Assembly (NCBI RefSeq): GCF_000169375.1
Contig: NZ_AAXY01000003.1
Coordinates: 1-64,000 of the forward strand
Direction of reading: 5' to 3'
Source of the DNA: Marinobacter sp. ELB17
GTDB lineage: Bacteria > Pseudomonadota > Gammaproteobacteria > Pseudomonadales > Oleiphilaceae
DNA: 64,000 nucleotides
The notes below the pieces were generated by a model. The model was not told where the DNA came from. It did no database searches and saw only the letters and a program-made list of their open reading frames with translations. Position 1 is the first letter of the stretch. Every line of letters starts with the position of its first letter. The position numbers were made by a program, and so were the translations under genes. This document shows positions 25,497-33,142 of this stretch, piece by piece.

Positions 25497-27677
25497 TCAG
25501 GGCGTGACCTTCTCCCACACTGTCAGTTCCGAGAGGCTGTGCTGATATTTATTGCGGGTTTCACGAATCACGAACGGCAGGCTGCGCGGCGCAGTCATCA
25601 GGCGAAAGTGCGGCGCCAGCAAGTCTTTCAAACCGTCCAGAGTGCTGTAATTTTCACCGTCTTTCTTGTACCCACCGACCCATTTTTCCCGCGGAGTGTA
25701 TTCCTCCAACCAGGTATAGGGTGAGGCAATCACCAGCACGCCATTGTCGTTCAGACGCTCGTGAATGCGAGTCAGAAACTGCGCCGGATCGTACAGGCGG
25801 TCAATCAGGTTGCCAGCCACAATCAGGTCATAGTTATTGAACAACGGTTTCAGGTTACAAGCGTCGCCCTGATGGAACACCACACGCCCGGCGGACTCGG
25901 TCAAGCCCAATTCCTCTAGTGTGCGCTCGTGGTAGCTCACCAGATCGCCCTCTTCCGGGAGGGCGTAGCGAATCACTTTCTGTTCTGCCATCTCTACCCC
26001 TTTCTGGATGAAATTGGCTGAAAAGTCGATGCCATCCACATGTTCGAAGCGAGTAGCCAACTCAAAACTGGTGCGACCACAAGCGCAACCAATATCCAGG
26101 GCGCGACGGTAGCTTACGCCACTTTGATCAGCCGTAGAGCGCTCGTCGAGGGCGGCAATACCCGCCATCGCCAGTTCTTTGGGAAAGTTGGCTTCGCCGT
26201 GCCAGTTTTCGCCGAAATTAAATTCCGAGTACTGGGCAAGAATTACATCGTTTTCGTAATACGCGCTGGGGTGCTTCAATTCGGCCTCCGAGGCCACATA
26301 GCGGAATCCCGCATGCTGGAAGAAATGACGGCGGAACGCATAGCGGGCACTGAGCCGCGCCTCGTTACCGCAAGAAATCCACGACCCACCTTTAATCAGG
26401 TTGTGGCGATTATCAAATGTAGGTGTAGTGAAATCATCGTACAACGGATGCACCTCAAACCCGGCAAACGGGTACATCGGCGTTTCAGTCCATTGCCACA
26501 CGTTACCAACAACATCGAACCACTGGCCGTGGCGGAAGCGGGTAACCGGGCATGAAGACGCGCCATGATCCAGGTGCAAGTTGGCCGCAGCGGGCTCGGC
26601 GCCCAATTCCGCTACCTGGGCCACTTCGGCCAGGCGGTGCCATTCGTCTTCGGTGGGCAGCCGCACAGGGCGGCCGCTATCCACCGCTTTCCATTCGCAG
26701 AAGGCTTTGGCTTCGTGGTAATTCACCTCCGCTGGCCAATCCCACCGCATTTCCACTTCTTCGGTCATCAACCGCAGAAACCATTGATTATGCCACACCC
26801 AGAAAGTGGGGTGACTGGCCTTGACAAATGCACGCCAGCCCAAGCCCTCTTCGCTCCAGTAGGCATCTTCGCTGTAGCCACCGGCTTCAACAAATTCCAA
26901 AAACTCTTGATTACTCACCAGGTATTTTGATGCGTCAAACACGTCTACGCTGGCTTCATGGCTGCCATATTCGTTGTCCCAACCGTAATACTCACCATCA
27001 ACTGGCAGGCCCAGAGCCACATCGCCCGCCGCCACCGGCAGCAGTTCGTTCTGCGGTGCTTGCCCGCTCTGGGTATTGGGCGCCCACTCTGGCTGCGGCT
27101 GCACATACTCCAGCTTTTGCTGGCGAATCAGCACCGATGAGGTTTCCAGATGAATGCGCTCGTGATCGATACCCATCAAAATCGGCCAGAACGGGCTCTT
27201 CCAGCTCACCGGCACCTGCAAAGGCAAGGTGCGAATAAGATCCACCACCATGGCCCGAACTTTTTGGCGATAGGCCATAACCGCCGACACTTTAGGCCAG
27301 ACGTAGTGGTCTTCGTTCAGGTCGTCCCAGCTCATTTCATCCACGCCCACCGCAAAGGTCGACTCCATCGCAGGGTCAATACGCTCGGGCAGAATTTTTG
27401 CCAACACCAACTTATTGACAAAAAAGGTCGCTGTATGGCCCAAATAAAACATCAGCGGATGGCGCAGAGGTATCGACTTCTTAAAATAAGCGTCGTCACC
27501 AGCCAACGTTGTAAACAGGGACTCGTAGGTGTCAAAAGTGTCGCAAAAACAACGCTCGATTTCCTCGCGCTTTTGCTGCACGTCACCTTCGGCCAGATTG
27601 ACCGTGCGGCTAAACGGCTCAGCCGGCTTGGTGGCAGGGTCCGGCGCGGCAGCCAACTCAGCGGTTTTTTCAATCAC
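25497..27677 (-). CDS. ovoA: 5-histidylcysteine sulfoxide synthase / methyltransferase (ovothiol synthesis)
   Basis: A 726-residue cytoplasmic enzyme with the full OvoA layout: an N-terminal DinB-like region with candidate Fe(II) ligands (His in LGHTA near 81 and HERIH at 172-176), a formylglycine-generating-enzyme-like domain about 215-460 (WDNEYG, RLPTEDEWHRLAE, GNVWQWTETP, KGGSWISCGNEARLSARYAFRRHF split over that stretch) and a C-terminal SAM methyltransferase (ALDIGCACGRTSFELA near 535, HQGDACNL). OvoA joins the sulfur of cysteine to C5 of histidine using O2, then methylates the imidazole to give ovothiol A, a redox-active antioxidant. The separate lyase step gene is not adjacent. Single-gene unit, GGAGA upstream of the ATG. 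Confidence 0.93.
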   Translation of the reverse strand: MIEKTAELAAAPDPATKPAEPFSRTVNLAEGDVQQKREEIERCFCDTFDTYESLFTTLAGDDAYFKKSIPLRHPLMFYLGHTATFFVNKLVLAKILPERIDPAMESTFAVGVDEMSWDDLNEDHYVWPKVSAVMAYRQKVRAMVVDLIRTLPLQVPVSWKSPFWPILMGIDHERIHLETSSVLIRQQKLEYVQPQPEWAPNTQSGQAPQNELLPVAAGDVALGLPVDGEYYGWDNEYGSHEASVDVFDASKYLVSNQEFLEFVEAGGYSEDAYWSEEGLGWRAFVKASHPTFWVWHNQWFLRLMTEEVEMRWDWPAEVNYHEAKAFCEWKAVDSGRPVRLPTEDEWHRLAEVAQVAELGAEPAAANLHLDHGASSCPVTRFRHGQWFDVVGNVWQWTETPMYPFAGFEVHPLYDDFTTPTFDNRHNLIKGGSWISCGNEARLSARYAFRRHFFQHAGFRYVASEAELKHPSAYYENDVILAQYSEFNFGENWHGEANFPKELAMAGIAALDERSTADQSGVSYRRALDIGCACGRTSFELATRFEHVDGIDFSANFIQKGVEMAEQKVIRYALPEEGDLVSYHERTLEELGLTESAGRVVFHQGDACNLKPLFNNYDLIVAGNLIDRLYDPAQFLTRIHERLNDNGVLVIASPYTWLEEYTPREKWVGGYKKDGENYSTLDGLKDLLAPHFRLMTAPRSLPFVIRETRNKYQHSLSELTVWEKVTP

Positions 27678-27795
27678 TATTCTCTCCTGATTCCTTTCTA
27701 TTTCTGATTATTTAAACGGCATAGACTTAACCACCGAACTGCCCGCAGGCAGATGCTGATAGGGGGGGATGTACGCTGATGCCGGGAAAACAGCT

Positions 27796-28086
27796 TCATT
27801 CGCCCCGGATTTTTTGCCCCTCGGCCGGATGCCAAGGCTCCAGTAACAGCTTCAGGCCAAGCGCACAATTTATAAGTAACTGGAGGTGAGGGAAAGGTAT
27901 TTCAATACCGGCGTCGTCCAGCGCCTGTTTCACCCGTTCACGCAATTCGGCAATAATGCGCGGCTGCACATCCAGATTGTCTGGGGTAATCCACACCTGG
28001 ATTTTAAGATCGACCGACGACGCGCTGAGGCTGTCCACCATGACCCTCGGCGCCAGCGACTCTTTGCACCAAACTGCGCCAACACC
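27796..28086 (-). pseudogene. MscS-type mechanosensitive channel, C-terminal remnant
   Basis: The frame reads ESLAPRVMVDSLSASSVDLKI, then PRIIAELRERVKQALDDAGIEIPFPH, the alpha/beta C-terminal domain of MscS-family channels. Homology begins near 28086 just after a stop in frame. All of the membrane part (TM1-TM3) is missing. A good ATG (28041) exists inside, but without the pore helix the product could not gate. It lies between ovoA and the peroxidase gene. Confidence 0.7.
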
Positions 28087-28246
28087 GTCAGCAAAAAATC
28101 AGGCCAGGTAAAGTAACGCAGAGCTGTCTGCACATGACCGATCACATAAGCCGCAACCGAGCTCTAGTTAACGTCCCCGGCGCCAAAGGCGCTCAGGGTG
28201 TCGCCCAGATTCTTCCTTAACTGCTCTATAAGGGTGGCACTCAGGC

Positions 28247-28795
28247 TTACAGTACCGATTCCACGGCCTGCGTTACCTGTTTGTCGCCAGGGCGTACACT
28301 GCTGGGGAAAGACTCCACTACCTCGCCGCGATCGTTCAATAGGTATTTCGTGAAATTCCACCGCGGCGGCTGGCTCTGTTGATTAATGTGGGCGAACACA
28401 GGCGTTGCGCCCGCACCGGTGACCGGCCCGGGAGCGATCATGGTGAAGGTGACGCCGAAATTTTTGAAACAGATGGTGGCCGCTTCTTCTTCGGTGTCTG
28501 CCTCCTGCCGGAAGTCGTTGCTGGCAAAACCAACCACCACCAGGCCTTCTTTACCGTAGCGCTGATGCAGCTGTTCAAGGCCTTTGAACTGGTTAGTGAA
28601 ACCGCAAAAACTGGCGGTATTCACCACCAACATTGGTTTCCCAGCAGCCAGTTCGCACAGATTGACGCTTTCGCTAGAGTGAAGTTTCGGCAGATCGTGA
28701 TCCAAAAACGCCGGGCAACCCGCTGTTTCGTCTGCCACAACCGGCGCAGCTCCCCACAGCAAAACCAGTGCAACGCTGATTGGCCATCTGAACAT
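28247..28795 (-). CDS. glutathione peroxidase family protein, exported
   Basis: A 182-residue protein with a signal peptide (residues 1-21, ending VVADE). The GPx core follows: LVVNTASFCGFTNQ with the peroxidatic Cys, GLVVVGFASNDF, then RWNFTKYLLND. The Trp-Asn of WNF belongs to the usual catalytic tetrad, but the usual Gln is replaced (ASNDF rather than PCNQF). The start at 28795 has AGGAG 7 bases upstream. It probably reduces peroxides in the periplasm using thioredoxin-like donors. Antisense divergent to the hydrolase gene. Confidence 0.83.
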   Translation of the reverse strand: MFRWPISVALVLLWGAAPVVADETAGCPAFLDHDLPKLHSSESVNLCELAAGKPMLVVNTASFCGFTNQFKGLEQLHQRYGKEGLVVVGFASNDFRQEADTEEEAATICFKNFGVTFTMIAPGPVTGAGATPVFAHINQQSQPPRWNFTKYLLNDRGEVVESFPSSVRPGDKQVTQAVESVL

Positions 28796-28914
28796 TATGT
28801 GTCTCCTGTTATTCTTGATAATAGTAGACAAAGTTACGCCATGGTGGCCGCAACGGTTTGCTGCGCCGCCGTTCATTGCCGCCGGGGAATCCATAAACGT
28901 TCAGGAGCCAAACA

Positions 28915-29454
28915 ATGACATTACCAATTTTTCACGTATTTCTGTCCCACGGACTGGAAAGTGGCCCCGGCAGTACTAAGATTCAAGCTATGAAAGCGGT
29001 CTCGGAAAAATACCGGGGCGTGGTGGCCGAGGCGGTAGACCATCGCAGCAGTAAAGACCCAACAACCCGCCTGAAGCAGATGCAGGCAGCTATGGAGCGG
29101 GTTGGGGCTGACCCTCAGCGCACCGTTTTAGCAGGGTCCAGCATGGGCGGCTGGGTGTGCGCTCAAACGAGCGCGATGACCCCGGTACTGGGCTGCTTTT
29201 TATTAGCCCCCGCGCTGGCACTACTAAACTATCCACAATCCAGACCGCAGATTTGTGCCACTTTCAGCCAGATTATTCATGGTTGGGAAGATGACGTTGT
29301 TCCGGTAATGCCTGTGCTGGAATTGGCACAACAGCAAGGCATCAGCGTTCTGGTACTGAACGATGGCCACCGGCTCGAAAACAGCGTACAGCGAATAACC
29401 CAAGAGTTTGAACGTTTTTTGAAAACATGTCTGAAAGACCGGAATACGCCTTAA
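28915..29454 (+). CDS. small alpha/beta hydrolase (YqiA-like)
   Basis: A 179-residue alpha/beta hydrolase without lid. VFLSHGLESGPGSTKIQAMK at the start resembles the oxyanion-hole region; GSSMGG near 80 carries the nucleophilic Ser; an Asp in GWEDDVVPV near 127 and the His in NDGHRLEN near 152 complete the triad. Similar proteins (YqiA, UPF0227) are esterases without settled substrates. GGAG lies before ATG 28915. Confidence 0.75.
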   Translation: MTLPIFHVFLSHGLESGPGSTKIQAMKAVSEKYRGVVAEAVDHRSSKDPTTRLKQMQAAMERVGADPQRTVLAGSSMGGWVCAQTSAMTPVLGCFLLAPALALLNYPQSRPQICATFSQIIHGWEDDVVPVMPVLELAQQQGISVLVLNDGHRLENSVQRITQEFERFLKTCLKDRNTP

Positions 29455-29497
29455 TTCCAGCATGCTATTAACCAGGAAAAAGATAGCAAGCGAAGCT

Positions 29498-29519
29498 CAA
29501 GTTTTTATCTGTAAACTTG
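29498..29519. promoter_or_regulatory. inverted repeat upstream of teaA
   Basis: CAAGTTT-N8-AAACTTG, perfect over 7 bp, with AAGCG and CGCTT just outside (offset by 5 bases on the left). It lies 74 bases before the teaA start and 44 bases after the hydrolase stop. It could be an operator for the transporter operon or a weak terminator of the previous gene. Confidence 0.45.
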
Positions 29520-29592
29520 CGCTTCACTCGTTGTTTTGCCAGTCTAAAGGCACAAGAAAAACCAATTCAGAAAAAGAAGCGGAGATTACGCG

Positions 29593-30618
29593 ATGAGCAG
29601 CATGAGTAAATTCAAGAAACTGGCAGGCCTTTCCGCGCTGACGTTTGCGGCCCTGACCGCAGCCAACTCGGTGAACGCTGCCAACTGGCGCTATGCCCAC
29701 GAGGAATACGAAGGCGATGTTCAAGACGTTTTCGCGTACAAGTTTAAAGAGTACATCGAAGACAATTCCAAACACACGGTGCAGGTCTACCGCTTCGGTG
29801 AACTGGGCGAGTCTGATGACATCATGGAACAGACCCAGGCCGGCATTCTGAATTTTGTAAACCAGTCTCCCGGCTTTACCGGTGCCCTGATTCCGGAAGC
29901 GCAAATTTTCTTCATCCCCTATCTGATGCCCACAGACATGGATTCGGTAGTGACTTTTTTCCGTGAAAGTAAGGCCATTAACGAAGACTTCCCTAAGCTA
30001 TACGCAGAGAAAGGCCTAGAGTTGCTGAAAATGTATCCGGAAGGTGAAATGGTAGTCACTCTTGATGAGCCCATTACGACACCGGAAGAGCTGCAAAACA
30101 AAAAAATTCGCGTGATGACTAATCCGCTGCTGTCGGAAACCTATTCCGCCTTTGGTGCCACGCCTACGCCCCTGCCTTGGGGTGAAGTTTACGGTGCCCT
30201 GCAGACCAACATGATTCAGGGCCAGGAAAACCCGATTTTTTGGATCCAGTCTGGCGGTCTTTACGAGGTGTCACCTCACCTGATCTTCACCGGTCATGGC
30301 TGGTTCACCACCGCAATGATGGCCAACCAGAATTTCTACGAAGGCCTGTCGGATGCAGACCAAGAATTGGTGCGCAAAGCATCTGATTTCGCCTTTGAAG
30401 AAATTCTTGACCATATCGACGGCCTGGCCGATGAGGCGTTGGCAAAAATTCAGGAAAGCAGTGATGAAGTCACCGTTACACGCCTGAACGAAGAACAGAT
30501 TGCCGAGTTCCGCAAGCGCGCCCCACAGGTTGAGGCGAAGTTTGTTGAAATGGCTGGCGACAGCGGTCAACAACTGCTGAACCAGTTCAAGCAAGATCTG
30601 GAAGACGTCAAAAAATAA
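29593..30618 (+). CDS. teaA: ectoine TRAP transporter, periplasmic binding protein TeaA
   Basis: A 341-residue DctP-type binding protein with signal peptide (about 1-29, cleaved near VNA). The mature protein closely resembles Halomonas TeaA as I recall it: NWRYAHEEYEGDVQDVFA, VQVYRFGELGESDDIMEQTQ, NQSPGFTG, AQIFFIPYLMPTDMD, KMYPEGEMVV, PTPLPWGEVYGALQT and GQENPIFWIQSGGLYE. TeaA captures ectoine and hydroxyectoine with high affinity in the periplasm and hands them to TeaBC. It heads an operon with both membrane subunits and a UspA protein in the teaABCD order. GGAG lies 8 bases before ATG 29593. Confidence 0.9.
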   Translation: MSSMSKFKKLAGLSALTFAALTAANSVNAANWRYAHEEYEGDVQDVFAYKFKEYIEDNSKHTVQVYRFGELGESDDIMEQTQAGILNFVNQSPGFTGALIPEAQIFFIPYLMPTDMDSVVTFFRESKAINEDFPKLYAEKGLELLKMYPEGEMVVTLDEPITTPEELQNKKIRVMTNPLLSETYSAFGATPTPLPWGEVYGALQTNMIQGQENPIFWIQSGGLYEVSPHLIFTGHGWFTTAMMANQNFYEGLSDADQELVRKASDFAFEEILDHIDGLADEALAKIQESSDEVTVTRLNEEQIAEFRKRAPQVEAKFVEMAGDSGQQLLNQFKQDLEDVKK

Positions 30619-30646
30619 CGGATTGTTATTCTTTTTGCAGCCCCTG

Positions 30647-30672
30647 GCCCCGCGGGTACTTGCCTGCGGGGC
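30647..30672 (+). promoter_or_regulatory. intercistronic hairpin between teaA and teaB
   Basis: GCCCCGCGGG-TACTTG-CCTGCGGGGC, a 10-bp GC-rich stem (one G-T pair) without a T run, 28 bases after the teaA stop. Such hairpins often protect the 3' end of the binding-protein message and lower expression of the membrane subunits. Confidence 0.6.
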
Positions 30673-30744
30673 TCGAAGACTAACCCCGCCCAGCCGGGGC
30701 ATTCCCCCTACCGGCCGGGACTTTGCCACTCCGGAGCATAGCCC

Positions 30745-31335
30745 ATGACCGAGAACTCCCCGGATTTAGACGACACTGGCCATTATGACTCGGGACTACC
30801 CGGTTTCCTGGGAACCATCGATGAGTGGATTGCCAAAACCGAGGCGGTAATGCTTGCCGCTGGCATCATTCTGATGGCACTGAACACCTGCGTGAACGTG
30901 ATTGCCCGCTTTGTATTCGGCGAAGGCATGTTTTTCTCGGGCGAGATCAACCGCATCCTCATCATTCTGGTCACCTTCGCCGGCATTGGCTACGCCGCCC
31001 GCCACGGGCGCCACATTCGCATGTCAGCGATTTACGACGCCATTCCCGCTAGGGGCCGAAAGGTGTTAATGATCATTATCGCTTTGTTCACCGCCGCGAT
31101 GATGTTCTTCTTGTGCTACCACTCCTACGGCTACATCGTTACTTTGTACGATCGCGGTCGGATTCTACCCGCGTTGGGCATAGAGATTTGGATGATCTAT
31201 GTTTGGGCACCCATCGGTTTTGCCGTTACCGGCATTCAATATTTGCTAACCGCCGTCAAGAATTTAACCAGTAAAGGCGTGTACTTATCCACCGGCGTGG
31301 TGGACGGCTATGCAGAGACCGAGACCGAAGTTTAA
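30745..31335 (+). CDS. teaB: TRAP transporter small membrane subunit TeaB
   Basis: A 196-residue DctQ-type protein with four helices (about 33-55, 67-87, 107-130, 150-172). VIARFVFGEGMFFSGEINRILIILVTF and YAARHGRHIRMSAIYDAI (read in parts) are the usual DctQ conserved patches, and the Arg-His cluster near 90 is typical. It joins TeaC in the inner membrane to form the sodium-driven transporter for the TeaA ligand. GGAG lies before the ATG, and the gene is 126 bases downstream of teaA. Confidence 0.9.
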   Translation: MTENSPDLDDTGHYDSGLPGFLGTIDEWIAKTEAVMLAAGIILMALNTCVNVIARFVFGEGMFFSGEINRILIILVTFAGIGYAARHGRHIRMSAIYDAIPARGRKVLMIIIALFTAAMMFFLCYHSYGYIVTLYDRGRILPALGIEIWMIYVWAPIGFAVTGIQYLLTAVKNLTSKGVYLSTGVVDGYAETETEV

Positions 31336-31385
31336 AGCAGCCTGAATCAGACCTGACCCTGAGCAGACCACAAAAGGCAAGAATC

Positions 31386-32672
31386 ATGGCAACAATACTG
31401 ATGGTCATTATGATCGGGCTCCTGCTAATGGGCTTCCCGATGATGATCCCGCTGACAACCGCTGCTGTTGTCGGCTTTGTAATGATGTTCGACGGCTTCG
31501 GCCAGATGGGCACCTTTATTCAGCAGATGATGGGCGGCATTCGCCCCGCGTCGCTGATTGCGGTGCCGATGTTCATTCTGGCCGCAGACATTATGACCCG
31601 CGGCCAGTCGGCTGATCGCCTTATTAATATGGTGATGGCGTTTATTGGCCACATCAAAGGCGGGCTGGCTATTAGCGCAGCCACCTCCTGCACCCTGTTT
31701 GGGGCGGTTTCGGGCTCTACCCAGGCCACCGTGGTGGCTGTGGGTTCACCGCTGCGGCCGAAAATGTTGAAGGCGGGTTATTCCGATTCTTTTACCCTGG
31801 CGCTGATTATTAACGCCAGTGATATTGCGTTTTTGATTCCCCCCAGCATTGGCATGATTATTTACGGGGTTGTCTCGCAAACCTCTATAGCTGAACTGTT
31901 TATCGCCGGCATTGGCCCGGGCCTAATGATTCTGTTCATGTTTTCACTCTATTGCCTGTTCTACGCCTATAAGAACAACGTGCCCACCGAACCTAAGGCT
32001 ACCTGGGGCGAACGCGGGCGCGCCGTGCGCGATGCTCTGTGGCCACTGTTTTTCCCGGTTATTATTGTTGGTGGTATCTACGGCGGTATCTTCAGCCCCA
32101 CCGAAGCAGCCGCGGTATGCGTGTTGTATGCCTTCTTGCTGGAATTTCTGATTTTCCGTTCGCTCAAGCTCGCGGACATTTATCGCATCGCTAAATCCAC
32201 CGGCCTGATCACCGCCGTGGTGTTTATTCTGGTGGCCGTGGGTAATGGTTTTTCATGGATTCTGTCGTTTGCACAGATCCCACAAGCCATTCTGGAATCG
32301 GTGGGTATCCATGAGGCAGGCCCGGTTGGCGTTCTGGTTACCATTTGTGTCGCATTCTTTATAGCGTGCATGTTTGTGGACCCGATTGTGGTAATTCTGG
32401 TGCTGACGCCGATATTTGCGCCGGCCATTCAGGCCACAGGGCTAGACCCTGTGTTAGTGGGTGTACTAATCACCCTGCAGGTGGCCATTGGCTCTGCCAC
32501 ACCACCATTTGGCTGCGACATATTTACCGCTATCGCCATTTTCAAACGGCCCTATATGGATGTGATTCGCGGCACACCGCCGTTCATTGCGATGCTGATC
32601 GCCGCTGCCGGATTGATTATCGCGTTCCCGCAGATTGCATTGTTCTTGCGCGACCTGGCCTTTCCGGCCTAA
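31386..32672 (+). CDS. teaC: TRAP transporter large membrane subunit TeaC
   Basis: A 428-residue DctM-type permease with about twelve helices. Marker segments: GFPMMIPLTTAAVVG, SLIAVPMFILAADIMTRGQS, AISAATSCTLFGAVSGSTQAT, INASDIAFLIPPSIGMIIYG, GIFSPTEAAAV and LQVAIGSATPPFGCDIF. It carries substrate using the sodium gradient. Placed between teaB (50 bases) and the UspA gene teaD (15 bases), so cotranscription is very likely. Confidence 0.92.
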   Translation: MATILMVIMIGLLLMGFPMMIPLTTAAVVGFVMMFDGFGQMGTFIQQMMGGIRPASLIAVPMFILAADIMTRGQSADRLINMVMAFIGHIKGGLAISAATSCTLFGAVSGSTQATVVAVGSPLRPKMLKAGYSDSFTLALIINASDIAFLIPPSIGMIIYGVVSQTSIAELFIAGIGPGLMILFMFSLYCLFYAYKNNVPTEPKATWGERGRAVRDALWPLFFPVIIVGGIYGGIFSPTEAAAVCVLYAFLLEFLIFRSLKLADIYRIAKSTGLITAVVFILVAVGNGFSWILSFAQIPQAILESVGIHEAGPVGVLVTICVAFFIACMFVDPIVVILVLTPIFAPAIQATGLDPVLVGVLITLQVAIGSATPPFGCDIFTAIAIFKRPYMDVIRGTPPFIAMLIAAAGLIIAFPQIALFLRDLAFPA

Positions 32673-32687
32673 TCAGGAGACTGCGGA

Positions 32688-33131
32688 ATGTTCAAACGCA
32701 TATTAGTCGCCGTAGATGGCTCCAAAAACTCAATGAACGCGCTGGACAAAGCCATCGGCTTACAAAGGCTGATTCCTGACGTCGAGATCTTTCTGCTGTG
32801 CGTGTACAAGCACCACAGCCTGTTTGAGGCGTCTTTGTCTATAAACCGTCCAGACAGCATGGACATCCCCGACAAGGTACTTTCGGAGTACGCCAAGGAG
32901 GTTGTGAATCACGCCAAAGAACATGCCAAGGTGCAGAAAGCCACTCATGTGCGCGGTTTTGTCAAAAGCGGGCGGCCGTCCAAAGTGATCGTACAGTTCG
33001 CCCAAGACAAAGAAGCTGACTTGATTGTGGTGGGCACCCGCGGCACCCATAGCGACAAAGACGGCATACTATTAGGCAGCGTGTCGCACCGGGTAACCAG
33101 CCACGCCAAGTGCCCGGTGCTGGTGGTCTGA
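32688..33131 (+). CDS. teaD: UspA-family regulator of the TRAP transporter (TeaD)
   Basis: A 147-residue universal stress protein: FKRILVAVDGSKNSMNALDKAI at the start (in parts), then ADLIVVGTRGTHSDKDGILLGSVSHRV, the nucleotide-binding GxxGx(9)GS(V)S signature, and CPVLVV at the end. In Halomonas, TeaD binds ATP and down-regulates ectoine uptake by TeaABC. The gene order here is the same. CAGGAG precedes ATG 32688. Confidence 0.87.
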   Translation: MFKRILVAVDGSKNSMNALDKAIGLQRLIPDVEIFLLCVYKHHSLFEASLSINRPDSMDIPDKVLSEYAKEVVNHAKEHAKVQKATHVRGFVKSGRPSKVIVQFAQDKEADLIVVGTRGTHSDKDGILLGSVSHRVTSHAKCPVLVV

Positions 33132-33142
33132 CTGGCCCGGCC

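Noticed and set aside
28164..28260. Coding-like minus-strand tail after the peroxidase gene (IEQLRKNLGDTLSAFGAG)
   Set aside because: No start or upstream homology; possibly a relic but too short to name.
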